From Actinocorallia populi (GTDB taxonomy: Bacteria > Actinomycetota > Actinomycetes > Streptosporangiales > Streptosporangiaceae): 64,000 nt of DNA. The stretch spans positions 124,001-188,000 of the forward strand of contig NZ_PVZV01000006.1 of NCBI RefSeq assembly GCF_002995495.1, read 5' to 3'. Within the stretch, counting starts at the first letter, position 1. Each line of letters opens with the position of its first letter. Both the position numbers and the translations under genes were made by a program. Positions 8,536-16,989 of this stretch are shown here, one piece after another. The notes beneath the pieces were generated by a model. The model saw only the letters and a list, made by a program, of their open reading frames with translations. It made no database searches and was not told the origin of the DNA.

Positions 8536-8937
8536 TCAGACGCCGAGTTCGGCGATGAGGCCCTGGACACGGGTCTTGATCTCGTCCCGGATGGGGCGGA
8601 CGGCCTCGACGCCCCGACCGGCGGGGTCGGGCAGGGTCCAGTCGAGGTAGCGCTTGCCGGGGAAGACGGGGCAGACGTCGCCGCAGCCCATGGTGATGCA
8701 CACGTCGGAGGCCTCGACGGCGTCGGGGGTGAGGATCTTGGGCTGCTGGTCGGTGATGTCGATGCCGACCTCGGCCATGGCCTCCACCACCGCCGGGTTG
8801 ACGGAGTCGGCGGGGGCGGACCCTGCGGAGCGGACTTCGACCTTGTCTCCGGCCAGGTGGGAGAGGAATCCTGCGGCCATCTGGGAGCGTCCGGCGTTGT
8901 GGACGCAGACGAACAGGACGCTGGGCTTGTCGGACAT
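8536..8937 (-). CDS. arsC: Arsenate reductase, LMW-phosphatase fold
   Basis: 133 residues. The N-terminal CVHNAGRSQ is the C-x5-R phosphate/arsenate-binding loop of the low-molecular-weight tyrosine phosphatase-like ArsC family, and DWTLPDP near residue 108 supplies the general acid. Two further cysteines in a CITMGCGDVC cluster (about residues 80-90) could complete a thiol relay to thioredoxin, or to mycothiol/mycoredoxin in actinomycetes. It reduces As(V) to As(III), which Acr3 exports. AAGGAG lies 7 nt before the ATG at 8937. It is the third gene of an arsR-acr3-arsC operon. Confidence 0.93.
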   Translation of the reverse strand: MSDKPSVLFVCVHNAGRSQMAAGFLSHLAGDKVEVRSAGSAPADSVNPAVVEAMAEVGIDITDQQPKILTPDAVEASDVCITMGCGDVCPVFPGKRYLDWTLPDPAGRGVEAVRPIRDEIKTRVQGLIAELGV

Positions 8938-9027
8938 GGAAGGCTCCTTCAGTTCTGCCGGAGGCCCGGCGTCGTCTCGGTCGGTTCGTTGAGCAGTTCG
9001 CGGACGCGCCCGTCGATGCGGCGCACC

Positions 9028-10110
9028 CTACTTGTCCACGGAGAACTTGCGGCGCCAGGCCAGGGAGACGTACACGAGGGCGACCAGGACGGGGACTTCG
9101 ATGAGGGGGCCGACGACGCCTGCGAGGGCCTGGCCGGAGGTGACGCCGAAGGTGGCGACGGCGACGGCGATGGCGAGTTCGAAGTTGTTGCCCGCCGCGG
9201 TGAACGCCAGGGTCGCGGTGCGGTCGTAGGGCAGGCCGATGGCCTTGCCGAGGGCGAAGGTGCCGAACCACATGAGGGCGAAGTAGACGAGCAGGGGCAG
9301 GGCGATGCGCACGACGTCCAGCGGCTGGGAGGTGATGGTCTCGCCTTGGAGGGCGAAGAGGATCACGATGGTGAACAGCAGCCCGTACAGCGCCCAGGGT
9401 CCGATCTTGGGCAGGAAGGCGTTCTCGTAGCGTTCGCGTCCGAGCTTCTTCTCGCCCAGGCGGCGGGTGAGGAATCCGGCGACGAGCGGCACGCCGAGGA
9501 AGACCACGACGTTGAGGGCGATCTCCCACATGGAGATGTCGAGGTTCTCGCCTTCGCCCAGGCCCAGCCAGCCGGGGAGCAGGTCGAGGTAGAACCAGCC
9601 GAGCAGCCCGAAGGCCAGTACCTGGAAGACGGAGTTGAGCGCGACCAGGACGGCGGCGGCTTCGCGGTCTCCGCAGGCGAGGTCGTTCCAGATGATGACC
9701 ATCGCGATGCAGCGGGCGAGGCCGACGATGATCAGACCGGTGCGGTATTCGGGCAGGTCGGGCAGGAACAGCCAGGCGAGGGCGAACATCACCGCCGGGC
9801 CGATGATCCAGTTGATCACCAGGGAGGAGGCCATGAGGCGGCGGTCGCCGGTGACGGCGTCGAGCTTGTCGTAGCGGACCTTGGCCAGCACCGGGTACAT
9901 CATGATCAGCAGGCCGAGCGCGATGGGCAGGGAGATCCCACCGAGCTCGACCGCGGTCAGCACATCGTCGAGGCCGGGTACGAGTCGTCCAAGGCCGAGG
10001 CCGGCGGCCATGGCGAGGAGGATCCACACCGCCAGGAACCGGTCGAGCGTGGAGAGCTTGGCGACGACGGAATTCTGCCCGCCGGGAGCGGGAGCGTCTA
10101 TGGAGGTCAT
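9028..10110 (-). CDS. acr3: ACR3-family arsenite efflux transporter
   Basis: 360 residues with about 10 membrane segments. The GLARCIAMVIIWNDLACGD stretch contains the conserved Acr3 cysteine and the WNDLACGD motif; FTAAGNNFELAIAVA follows near residue 290. It extrudes arsenite (and usually antimonite) across the membrane. The ATG at 10110 shares its A with the TGA of arsR (TGATG), so the two are translationally coupled. About 90 nt separate it from arsC. The frame continues upstream to 10332, but that stretch lies inside arsR and is not part of the protein. Confidence 0.95.
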   Translation of the reverse strand: MTSIDAPAPGGQNSVVAKLSTLDRFLAVWILLAMAAGLGLGRLVPGLDDVLTAVELGGISLPIALGLLIMMYPVLAKVRYDKLDAVTGDRRLMASSLVINWIIGPAVMFALAWLFLPDLPEYRTGLIIVGLARCIAMVIIWNDLACGDREAAAVLVALNSVFQVLAFGLLGWFYLDLLPGWLGLGEGENLDISMWEIALNVVVFLGVPLVAGFLTRRLGEKKLGRERYENAFLPKIGPWALYGLLFTIVILFALQGETITSQPLDVVRIALPLLVYFALMWFGTFALGKAIGLPYDRTATLAFTAAGNNFELAIAVAVATFGVTSGQALAGVVGPLIEVPVLVALVYVSLAWRRKFSVDK

Positions 10111-10421
10111 CAGCAGGCCCTCTTGCGTCCGGTCTCGGCTGTGGCGCGAGCGGTCTCGGCGAGGTCGCCCAGCGCTCCGGCGAGCTGGGAGATGACCTCC
10201 GGCCGCAGCCGGTAGTAGGTGTACCGCCCGCACGGCTCGGTCTCCACCACCCCGGCCTCGCGCAGGACGCGCAGGTGGTTGGACAGGTTCGTCTGCCGCG
10301 CCCCGGTCTCGTCGACCAGGTGCGTGGTGCACAACGTCTCGCGCGCCAGCAGGCTGATGATCTGCAACCGCAGCGGGTCGGCCAGCACCCGCATGAGATC
10401 ATTATGAACTGATGTCAGCAT
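10110..10421 (-). CDS. arsR: ArsR-family repressor of the arsenite operon
   Basis: 103 residues with a winged helix-turn-helix (TNLSNHLRVLREAGVVETEPCGRYTYYRL). Cysteines in TLCTTHL on the sensing helix, in EPCGRY and at the C-terminus could bind As(III). The start at 10421 keeps the first helix of the fold; starting at the in-frame ATG at 10394 would remove it. No ribosome binding site precedes 10421, and a TGATAACAT -10-like element ends about 9 nt upstream, so the message may be leaderless. Stop and acr3 start overlap by one base. Confidence 0.9.
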   Translation of the reverse strand: MLTSVHNDLMRVLADPLRLQIISLLARETLCTTHLVDETGARQTNLSNHLRVLREAGVVETEPCGRYTYYRLRPEVISQLAGALGDLAETARATAETGRKRAC

Positions 10422-10448
10422 GCGGTGATGTTATCAGGGCCTGCTGAT
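10398..10448. promoter_or_regulatory. Paired ArsR operator dyads at the arsR-acr3-arsC promoter
   Basis: Two dyads of identical form ATCA-N8-TGAT lie at 10398-10413 and 10433-10448, with centres 35 bp apart. One covers the first codons of arsR and the other sits just upstream of the -10-like element. Repression from either would block initiation. Binding by ArsR is inferred from position and symmetry. Confidence 0.55.
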
Positions 10449-10485
10449 GTGTAGCTGTTCGGCGGCCTGGCGGGCGCTGCCGCGG

Positions 10486-11751
10486 TCAGGCGCAGTGGGT
10501 CAGGGCGAGGGTGGTGAGGGTCTGGGCGGCGGTCACCACTTCGGCGAGGGGGACGAACTCGTCGGGGCCGTGTGCGCGTTCGATGTCGCCGGGGCCGTAC
10601 TGGACGGTGGGGATGCCGCCCAGGCCGGTCAGCAGGCGCAGGTCGCTGCCGAACGGGGCGCCCCAGCGGGCGGGGGTGCGGCCGGTGACCGCGGCGTGCG
10701 CGCGGGTGAGGCGGTGCAGCAGGCCGGCGTCGCGGGACGGCAGGCGGCCGGCGGCGTACTGGCCGCCCCACCACTGCACCCGGACGGGGTGGGCGGACAG
10801 CCAGGGGTCCGCGGCGCACGCGGCGGCGACGGACTCCTCCAGGGCGCGGCGGGCCCGCGCGGGGTCCTCGTCCAGGGCGACGCCGATCCTGCCTTCGGCG
10901 ACCAGTTCCCCGGGCACGGAGGAGGACCAGTCCCCGCTGCGCACCATGCCCACTTCGATGGCGTAGGGCAGGGGCCAGCGGCGCATCAGCGGATCGACGT
11001 CGGTGTTGCGGCGGGCTTCCAGGGAGCGCAGGGCGGAGAAGACCGGCCAGAACTTCTCCACCGCGCTCACCCCGGTCTCACGGCGCGCGGCGTGGGCGGC
11101 GCGGCCGGTGACGTGCAGCCGGAAGGTGAGCGCTCCGGCGTTGGCGGGAACGACGTCCAGGCCGGTCGGCTCGGCGACGACGCACGCGTCGGCGCGCCAG
11201 CCGCGTTCCAGCAGCCCGTAGGTGCCCACGCCCCCGTCCTCCTCGCCGACCACGCAGGCCAGCAGGACGTCTCCGCGCAGGTTCGCCTCGCGCAGCGCGC
11301 GCAACGCGAACAGCTGGGCGACCAGGCCGCCCTTCATGTCGCAGGCGCCGCGGCCGTACAGGCGCCCGTCGCGGACCCGGGCGCTGAAGGGCGGGTCGCT
11401 CCAGGCCCCCGGGTCGCCGGGCGGCACGACGTCCACGTGCCCGTTGAACATCAGGGAGCGGCCGCCGCCGGTGCCGGGCAGCCGGGCGACCAGGCCCCAC
11501 GCCCGCTCCCGGGGCGCCTCCATGCCCGGGAAGCCCGGGGAGGCGCGCAGCAGGTCCAGGTCGAGGGGCCAGCGGTCGACCTCCAGTCCCTGCCCGCGCA
11601 GCCAGCCGGCCAGGTGCTCCTGGACGGCGTGCTCGCCGGGGGAGCCCCCCACGCTGGGGATGCGCACGAGTTCGGCGAGCAGGCCGGTCATGGCGTCGGC
11701 CTGCCCGGCGAGCGCCGCGGCCGGGGCGGGCAGGGCGGAGGGGCGGCTCAC
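10486..11751 (-). CDS. M20-family metallopeptidase (ArgE/DapE-like)
   Basis: 421 residues. The di-zinc ligands of the M20 family are visible: GHVDVVPPGD near residue 105, GACDMKGG near 138, the catalytic GEED near 170, AEPT, and a C-terminal IERAHGPDEFVP histidine. Such enzymes deacylate N-acyl amino acids such as N-acetylornithine or succinyl-diaminopimelate. The GTG at 11751 overlaps the TGA of cchA (GTGA), so it is translationally coupled to a siderophore gene. Supplying L-ornithine from N-acetylornithine, or hydrolysing an acylated siderophore, would both fit. Neither is shown by sequence. Confidence 0.88.
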   Translation of the reverse strand: MSRPSALPAPAAALAGQADAMTGLLAELVRIPSVGGSPGEHAVQEHLAGWLRGQGLEVDRWPLDLDLLRASPGFPGMEAPRERAWGLVARLPGTGGGRSLMFNGHVDVVPPGDPGAWSDPPFSARVRDGRLYGRGACDMKGGLVAQLFALRALREANLRGDVLLACVVGEEDGGVGTYGLLERGWRADACVVAEPTGLDVVPANAGALTFRLHVTGRAAHAARRETGVSAVEKFWPVFSALRSLEARRNTDVDPLMRRWPLPYAIEVGMVRSGDWSSSVPGELVAEGRIGVALDEDPARARRALEESVAAACAADPWLSAHPVRVQWWGGQYAAGRLPSRDAGLLHRLTRAHAAVTGRTPARWGAPFGSDLRLLTGLGGIPTVQYGPGDIERAHGPDEFVPLAEVVTAAQTLTTLALTHCA

Positions 11752-12692
11752 GGGTGGCGTGACAGGTAGCCGCCCATCGTCTTGAACACCTCGCCGGCCG
11801 GGAGGTCGGTGCCGTCCTCGGTGCGGACCCGCTCGATGACCAGGCCGTGGCTGCGGCCGCGGCGGGCCTCGGCGCCGGCGACGATGACGATGCCGTCGCC
11901 CTCGCGGATGAAGACGCGGCCGGGGGTGCCGCCGTAGATCCCCTGGGAGACCGAGGCCTTCAGGACGCGGACGCGCTCGCCCTTGTAGTAGGTGAAGGCG
12001 TTGGGGTACGGGTCGGACTGGGCGCGCACCAGCCGTTCGATCTCCTCGGCGGTCCAGGTCCAGTCGATGTTGCCGTCCTCGACCGAGCGCTTGTGGAAGA
12101 AGCTGGCCTTGGAGCGGTCCTGGGGCGTCCACTCGGTGCGGCCGGAGGCGATGAGCTCCAGGGCCTCGGTGACGATGGGGGCGATGAGGTCGACGGTGCG
12201 GTGGAAGAGGTCGGTGGCGGTGTCGTGCGGGCCGACCGGGACGGCGCGCTGCACCACGATGTCGCCGGCGTCGAGTTCGGCGTCCATCATGTGGGCGGTG
12301 ACGCCGACCTCCTTCTCGCCGTTGATGAGCGCCCAGATGAGCGGGGAGAAGCCGGCGTAGGACGGCAGCAGCGAGTCGTGCACGTTGAGGATGCCGTGCC
12401 GGGGGAGGGTGAGGAACTGGGGCGGGATCCAGGTGCGCCAGTTGTTGGCGACGATGAGATCGGGTTCGGCCTCCTTGAGGGCCAGGAGGAGGTCGTCGTC
12501 GGGGCGGTCGCGCAGCAGGACCGGGACGCCGTGGTCCCGGGCCAGTTCGGCCACCGAGTCGCTCCAGATCTTCTCGTAGGCGTGCTCGCTCTGGGGGTGG
12601 GTGACCGCAAGGACGACGTCGTGTCCTGAATCCAGTAGGGCCTGGAGGGTGCGGTGTCCCCAGGTCTGGTAGCCGAACATCACGACCCGCAT
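11748..12692 (-). CDS. cchA: Hydroxyornithine formyltransferase (methionyl-tRNA formyltransferase-like)
   Basis: 314 residues. The N-terminal two-thirds is a formyltransferase domain: VANNW around residue 83, the HDSLLPSY motif at 105-112 with its catalytic His, and HMMDAELDAGDIV around 132 contributing the catalytic Asp. The C-terminal third is the OB-like methionyl-tRNA formyltransferase C-domain (FHKRSVEDGNIDWTW). Transfer of a formyl group from N10-formyltetrahydrofolate to N5-hydroxyornithine gives the first NRPS substrate. It is divergent from cchB across a double iron box and coupled to the downstream peptidase. Confidence 0.92.
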   Translation of the reverse strand: MRVVMFGYQTWGHRTLQALLDSGHDVVLAVTHPQSEHAYEKIWSDSVAELARDHGVPVLLRDRPDDDLLLALKEAEPDLIVANNWRTWIPPQFLTLPRHGILNVHDSLLPSYAGFSPLIWALINGEKEVGVTAHMMDAELDAGDIVVQRAVPVGPHDTATDLFHRTVDLIAPIVTEALELIASGRTEWTPQDRSKASFFHKRSVEDGNIDWTWTAEEIERLVRAQSDPYPNAFTYYKGERVRVLKASVSQGIYGGTPGRVFIREGDGIVIVAGAEARRGRSHGLVIERVRTEDGTDLPAGEVFKTMGGYLSRHP

Positions 12693-12720
12693 CGAAGCTC
12701 TCCTTGTGGGGGGACGGCAT

Positions 12721-12758
12721 GGAGGTTAGGCTCACCTAATTAGGCGAGCCTAACCTAA
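12721..12758. promoter_or_regulatory. Double iron box (DmdR/IdeR type) between cchA and cchB
   Basis: Two abutting 19-bp elements. Positions 12721-12739 match the DmdR consensus TTAGGTTAGGCTCACCTAA at 17 of 19 bases. Positions 12740-12758, TTAGGCGAGCCTAACCTAA, match it on the other strand at 18 of 19. They sit between the divergent starts at 12692 and 12818, so an iron-loaded DmdR/IdeR dimer pair should repress both directions. Confidence 0.9.
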
Positions 12759-12817
12759 GACCAGCTCCGGTTCCACCCCCGGACCCCGTCCCGGACCGTT
12801 CTCTCGAAAGGCTTTCC

Positions 12818-14134
12818 ATGCGCACTGCCGAGCAGCACGTCCACGACCTCGTCGGCATCGGTTTCGGACCCTCCAACCTCGCTCTGGCCATCGCGCTGCG
12901 CGAGCGCCGGGCGCGCACGGGCGAGCGGATCGACGCGGTGTTCCTGGAAAGGCAGCCCTCTTTCGGATGGCATCGCGGCATGCTCCTGGAGGGCACCACG
13001 ATGCAGGTCTCCTTTCTCAAGGACCTGGTCACCATGCGAAATCCCGCCAGCGAGTTCAGTTTCCTGTGCTACCTGAAAGAGCGCGGCCGGATGGTCGATT
13101 TCATCAACCACAAGACGATGTTCCCCTCCCGCATGGAATTCCACGACTACCTGGAATGGGCGGCGGCCCCCTTCGCCGACCAGGTCGAATACGGCTCGGA
13201 GGTCGTCGCGGTCACCCCCGTCACCGTCGACGGCGCGGTGGAGTACCTCGACGTGGTGGCCCGCGGGAGCGGGGGCGGGCTGAGCACCCGCCGCGCCCGC
13301 AATTTGGTCGTCGCCGTCGGCCTGGACCCGGTGCTGCCCGACGGGGTGGCCTGCGACGAACGCGTCTGGCACAGCGAGGAGCTGCTGGACCGGCTCCCCT
13401 CGGTGACGGACCCCCGCCGGTTCGTGGTGATCGGCGCGGGCCAGAGCGCCGCCGAGGTGACCGACCACCTGCACGGCCGCTTCCCCGACGCCGAGGTGTG
13501 CGCGGTGTTCGCCAAGTACGGCTACACCCCGGCCGACGACAGCTCCTTCGCCAACCGCATCTTCGACCCCTCCGCGGTCGACCAGTACTTCGACGCGCCC
13601 GAGGCGGTCAAGGAGAGCCTGCGCTCCTACCACGCCTCCACCAACTACTCCGTGGTCGACCTCGACCTCATCGACGAGCTGTACCGCAGGCACTACCAGG
13701 AGAAGGTGCAGGGCAGGCAGAGGCTGCGCATCCTCAACGCCTCCAGGGTCGTCGAAGTCGCCCGGGGCCCCGGGAACGTGCGCGCCACCGTCCAGTTCCT
13801 GCCCACCGGGGAACGGGCCGTCCTGGAGGCCGACGTGCTCGTCTACGCCACCGGTTACCGGCCCGGCGACCCGCTGTCCCTGCTGGGCGCCGCGGGCGAG
13901 TACTGCAAGCGGCTGCCCACGGGCGCCCTGCGCATCGAGCGCGACTACCGGATCGCCACCTCGGCGTCCCTGCGCTGCGGCATCTACGTGCAGGGGGCCA
14001 CCGAGCACACCCACGGCCTGACCTCGACGCTGCTGTCCAACACCGCGGTGCGGGCCGGGGAGATCGCCGAGTCGGTGGCCGGGCGGCTGGCCGGCGGCGG
14101 CCGGGAACCCGACCCGATCGACGGCCTCGTCTGA
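12818..14134 (+). CDS. cchB: L-ornithine N5-monooxygenase
   Basis: 438 residues of the SidA/PvdA/IucD family. GIGFGPSNLA at residues 13-22 binds FAD, VVIGAGQSAAEV near 202 binds NADPH, and ATGYRPG near 345 completes the flavoprotein signature. The WHRGMLLEGTTMQVSFLKDL region is typical of the N-hydroxylases. It hydroxylates the side-chain nitrogen of L-ornithine using O2 and NADPH, the committed step for the hydroxamate ligands. The same transcript continues into cchJ 47 bp later. Confidence 0.95.
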   Translation: MRTAEQHVHDLVGIGFGPSNLALAIALRERRARTGERIDAVFLERQPSFGWHRGMLLEGTTMQVSFLKDLVTMRNPASEFSFLCYLKERGRMVDFINHKTMFPSRMEFHDYLEWAAAPFADQVEYGSEVVAVTPVTVDGAVEYLDVVARGSGGGLSTRRARNLVVAVGLDPVLPDGVACDERVWHSEELLDRLPSVTDPRRFVVIGAGQSAAEVTDHLHGRFPDAEVCAVFAKYGYTPADDSSFANRIFDPSAVDQYFDAPEAVKESLRSYHASTNYSVVDLDLIDELYRRHYQEKVQGRQRLRILNASRVVEVARGPGNVRATVQFLPTGERAVLEADVLVYATGYRPGDPLSLLGAAGEYCKRLPTGALRIERDYRIATSASLRCGIYVQGATEHTHGLTSTLLSNTAVRAGEIAESVAGRLAGGGREPDPIDGLV

Positions 14135-14181
14135 GACGGCCTCAGCCGCCGGCCGATGGAGAAGAACGGAGTGGTACGTCA

Positions 14182-15267
14182 ATGAAGAACACCTTCGCCG
14201 AGTTCGGGCTGCCCGGTGAACCCGGTACCGACGGGTTCTGGGCGGCGGCGGGGGCACCCGCGTCGGTGCCCGCAGGCGACGGCGGCTGGACGGCCCTGTT
14301 CCTGTGGCGCGGGTCCCCGGCGAGCATCGACTTCGAGAGCTGGTCGGAGCCGGTGCCGCTGAGCCGGTGGGGCGACACGGACTGCTGGTACGCCGAGGTG
14401 GCCATGCCCGCGCGGCTGAGGGTGACCTACTGGTTCCGCACGGACGACGGGTCGGCGTACGCCGACCCGTTCAACCCGGTCGGCGCGGGCGGCGACCGGT
14501 CCATCGCCGCGACCCCGGACGCCCCCGCCCAGCCGCACTGGCCCGCCGTCGGCGCCGCCGACGTCCTGCCCCTCCCGCGCACCCGCCTGCGCTGGACCAG
14601 CGAACGGCTCGGCGGACGGCGCACCGTGCGCGTCCACCCGGTGGGCGGCGGGGGGCCGGTGGTCCTGCTGCTCGACGGGGACGACTGGCTGTACCTGCAC
14701 CCGGCCATGGCCGCGTTCGACTCGGCCGCCGCCCAGGGCGAGATGCCCGCGGCCACGCTCGTCTTCCTGCCCGCCCGGGACAGGGAGGCCGAGTTCGGGT
14801 GCAGGCCCGAGCTGTGGGAGGCGGTCCGGGACGAGCTGCTGCCGCTGGTGGCCGGCAGCGGCGTCCCCGCCGACCCGGACCGGCTGGTGGTCGCCGGGCA
14901 GAGCCTCGGCGGGCTGAGCGCGATGTACGCGGCACTGGAGTTCCCGGACCTGGTGTCCGGCATCGCCTGCCAGTCGGCTTCGTTCTGGTGGGAGCCCGGC
15001 GCCGCGGACCTGCCGGACCCCCTGGGCGGCACGGTCGGCGGCGCCGTCGCCGCGCGCCTGCGCGAGGAGCGCCGCGACCTGTCCGGCCTGCGGGCCGCGT
15101 TCGACGTGGGGGAGCACGAGACGCGCATGCTGCCGCACTGCGAGCTGGTCGAGACCCTGGCCGAACGGGCGGGCGCGGCCGTTCGGGTCTCCCGTTCGGC
15201 CGCGCACCACGACCGGGCGGGCTGGCGGCACGCCCTGCTCAGGGACGTGGCCTGGCTGCTGTCCTGA
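14182..15267 (+). CDS. cchJ: Siderophore esterase/release hydrolase (Fes/IroE-like)
   Basis: 361 residues. The first about 150 form an enterochelin-esterase N-terminal-like domain (SRWGDTDCWYAEV ... FRTDDGSAYADPFNP). The rest is an alpha/beta hydrolase with GQSLGG (nucleophile Ser about residue 240) and a C-terminal HHDRAGWRHAL histidine. The ATG at 14182 has GGAG about 10 nt upstream; the frame extends far upstream inside cchB, but that part is not protein-like. Because the NRPS lacks a thioesterase, this enzyme is the candidate for releasing the tetrapeptide from the last carrier domain. Iron release by cleavage is the alternative role. Confidence 0.9.
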   Translation: MKNTFAEFGLPGEPGTDGFWAAAGAPASVPAGDGGWTALFLWRGSPASIDFESWSEPVPLSRWGDTDCWYAEVAMPARLRVTYWFRTDDGSAYADPFNPVGAGGDRSIAATPDAPAQPHWPAVGAADVLPLPRTRLRWTSERLGGRRTVRVHPVGGGGPVVLLLDGDDWLYLHPAMAAFDSAAAQGEMPAATLVFLPARDREAEFGCRPELWEAVRDELLPLVAGSGVPADPDRLVVAGQSLGGLSAMYAALEFPDLVSGIACQSASFWWEPGAADLPDPLGGTVGGAVAARLREERRDLSGLRAAFDVGEHETRMLPHCELVETLAERAGAAVRVSRSAAHHDRAGWRHALLRDVAWLLS

Positions 15268-15288
15268 GGCCGCCGGGCCGCGCCGGGA

Positions 15289-16989
15289 TCACCGGGCCAC
15301 GGCCAGCCGGTAGTCCTCGTCGGTGGTGAGGAGGTTGCGGTGGGTGTCCTCGGCGGTGATGACGCCGTCGTCCAGGACGAGGACGCGGTCGGCGGCGTCC
15401 AGGAAGGCGGGGCTGCTGGTGATCACGATGGTGGTGCGGTCCCGGCGGAGCTTCGCGACGTTGCGCGCGATGAGCTGCTCGGTGACCGCGTCGACGGCCG
15501 TCGTCGGGTCGTGCAGCACCAGGACGTCGGTGTCGGCGGCGAGGGCGCGTGCCAGGGACAGCCGCTGGCGCTGCCCGCCGGAGAGGTTCGCGCCGCGGTC
15601 GCGGACCGCGTGGTCGAGCCCTTCGCGGTGGAGGGCCACGACGTCGGTCAGCATGGAGGCCTCGACGGCCTCGGAGACCGTCCGGCTGGTGCCCGACGGG
15701 TCGATGTTGGTGCGCAGGGTGCCCGCGAAGATCTCCCCGTCGTACGGGTTCACCAGCATGTGCTCGCGGACCGCCTCGACGGACAGCTCCGCCGCCTCCC
15801 GCCCGCTGATGCGCACCACGCCCTCGTACGAGCCGGGCGGGACGTGCACGGCCAGGATCGACGCGAGGTCGGCCGCCGCGCGCGGCTGGTAGGCGGCGAT
15901 CGCCACGAACTCCCCGGCGGTCACGTGGAACTTCACCTCGCGCAGGGCACCGTGCCGGACGCCGTCGACCTCCAGGTCGCCGCCCGCGGACGGGCGCTCC
16001 GACCCCGGCGTCATCACCGGCGGCGCGGCCAGCACCAGCGCCATCCGCTCGGCCGACGCACGCGCGATCATCACGTACTTCGGCATCTCCGAGAACAGCC
16101 TGAGCGGTTCCATGATGAACTGCGCCAGACCCACGGCCATGACGAGCTCGCCGATGGTGATCCGGCCGTCGAACGCCAGCCAGCCCGCGGTCAGGGTCAC
16201 CGCGGCGGCGAGCACCGCGTTGAGCGCCAGCGCGGTCCCCGCGTACACGCCGTTCGCCCTGGCGACGGTGACCGCCTGGCTCCTCGCCTCGGTGCTGACC
16301 CTCCGGTAGGACCGGAACGCCGCCTGGTTGCCGCCGAAGCCGTGCAGCGGGCGCAGGCCGGTGATCAGGTCGGCGACCTTCGCGCCGGCCCGCGCCACCC
16401 GGGCCTGCTGCTCCTTGGTGCTGGCGCCGATGCGCCTGGACATCACGCTGAGGATCGACAGGATCGCGACGGTCCCCGCGATCACCAGCAGGCCGAGCCG
16501 CAGGTCGGCCATGCCCAGCGCGACCGCCGCGATGAGCACCGCGACCAGCGAGCTGATCAGCAGCGGCACCACCTCGATGATGTCGGCGGTCTGGTCGGCG
16601 TCCTCGGTGGCGATGGTCAGGACCTCGCCGGACCTGAGGTCGACGTCCCTGGCCACCGGCTGCAGGCCGCAGGCCGCGACCCGCACCCGCCAGCGGTGCG
16701 CCTCGGTCGTGTTGGCCTTCTGCAGGATGCGCATCCCGAACCGCCACGAGTACGACACGACCGTGATGATCACGGCCAGCGCGGCGATCGACAGGCCGAG
16801 CGCCTCGAGGCCGCGCCCGCGCATCGTGTGCTCGACGATCAGGCCGAGCGCGATGGGGAAGGCGGTTTCGCCCGCCTGGTACATGCCCATGAGGACGGTG
16901 CCGCCGGTCATGGCGCCCGCGTTGCGCCGCAGCGCGGTCCGGAGGATGTCGGACCCCGTGCGGGGCCGCTGCGTGTCAGATGTTTTCAT
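15289..16989 (-). CDS. cchI: ABC exporter half-transporter with degenerate ATPase site
   Basis: 566 residues: six membrane segments (about 20-310), then a nucleotide-binding domain. The signature [15 protein letters not shown] is intact. The P-loop, expected after GEFVAIA, reads AYQPRAAAD with no GKS/T. Walker B ends LVLHDP, so Asp-Glu is replaced by His-Asp, and the switch His is replaced (VITSSPA). The ATG at 16989 lies inside the last codons of the NRPS and overlaps it by 14 nt. With its partner at 27935-29737 it should form a heterodimeric siderophore exporter with one working ATP site. Confidence 0.88.
   Translation of the reverse strand: MKTSDTQRPRTGSDILRTALRRNAGAMTGGTVLMGMYQAGETAFPIALGLIVEHTMRGRGLEALGLSIAALAVIITVVSYSWRFGMRILQKANTTEAHRWRVRVAACGLQPVARDVDLRSGEVLTIATEDADQTADIIEVVPLLISSLVAVLIAAVALGMADLRLGLLVIAGTVAILSILSVMSRRIGASTKEQQARVARAGAKVADLITGLRPLHGFGGNQAAFRSYRRVSTEARSQAVTVARANGVYAGTALALNAVLAAAVTLTAGWLAFDGRITIGELVMAVGLAQFIMEPLRLFSEMPKYVMIARASAERMALVLAAPPVMTPGSERPSAGGDLEVDGVRHGALREVKFHVTAGEFVAIAAYQPRAAADLASILAVHVPPGSYEGVVRISGREAAELSVEAVREHMLVNPYDGEIFAGTLRTNIDPSGTSRTVSEAVEASMLTDVVALHREGLDHAVRDRGANLSGGQRQRLSLARALAADTDVLVLHDPTTAVDAVTEQLIARNVAKLRRDRTTIVITSSPAFLDAADRVLVLDDGVITAEDTHRNLLTTDEDYRLAVAR

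Noticed and set aside
8264-10402. A 712-codon minus-strand frame spanning arsC and acr3
   Set aside because: It runs out of frame through arsC, acr3 and arsR, which have proper motifs and coupled starts; the long frame has none.
3593-10421. The metal island as a recently acquired mobile element
   Set aside because: No integrase, terminal repeats or base-composition shift is visible at its borders.
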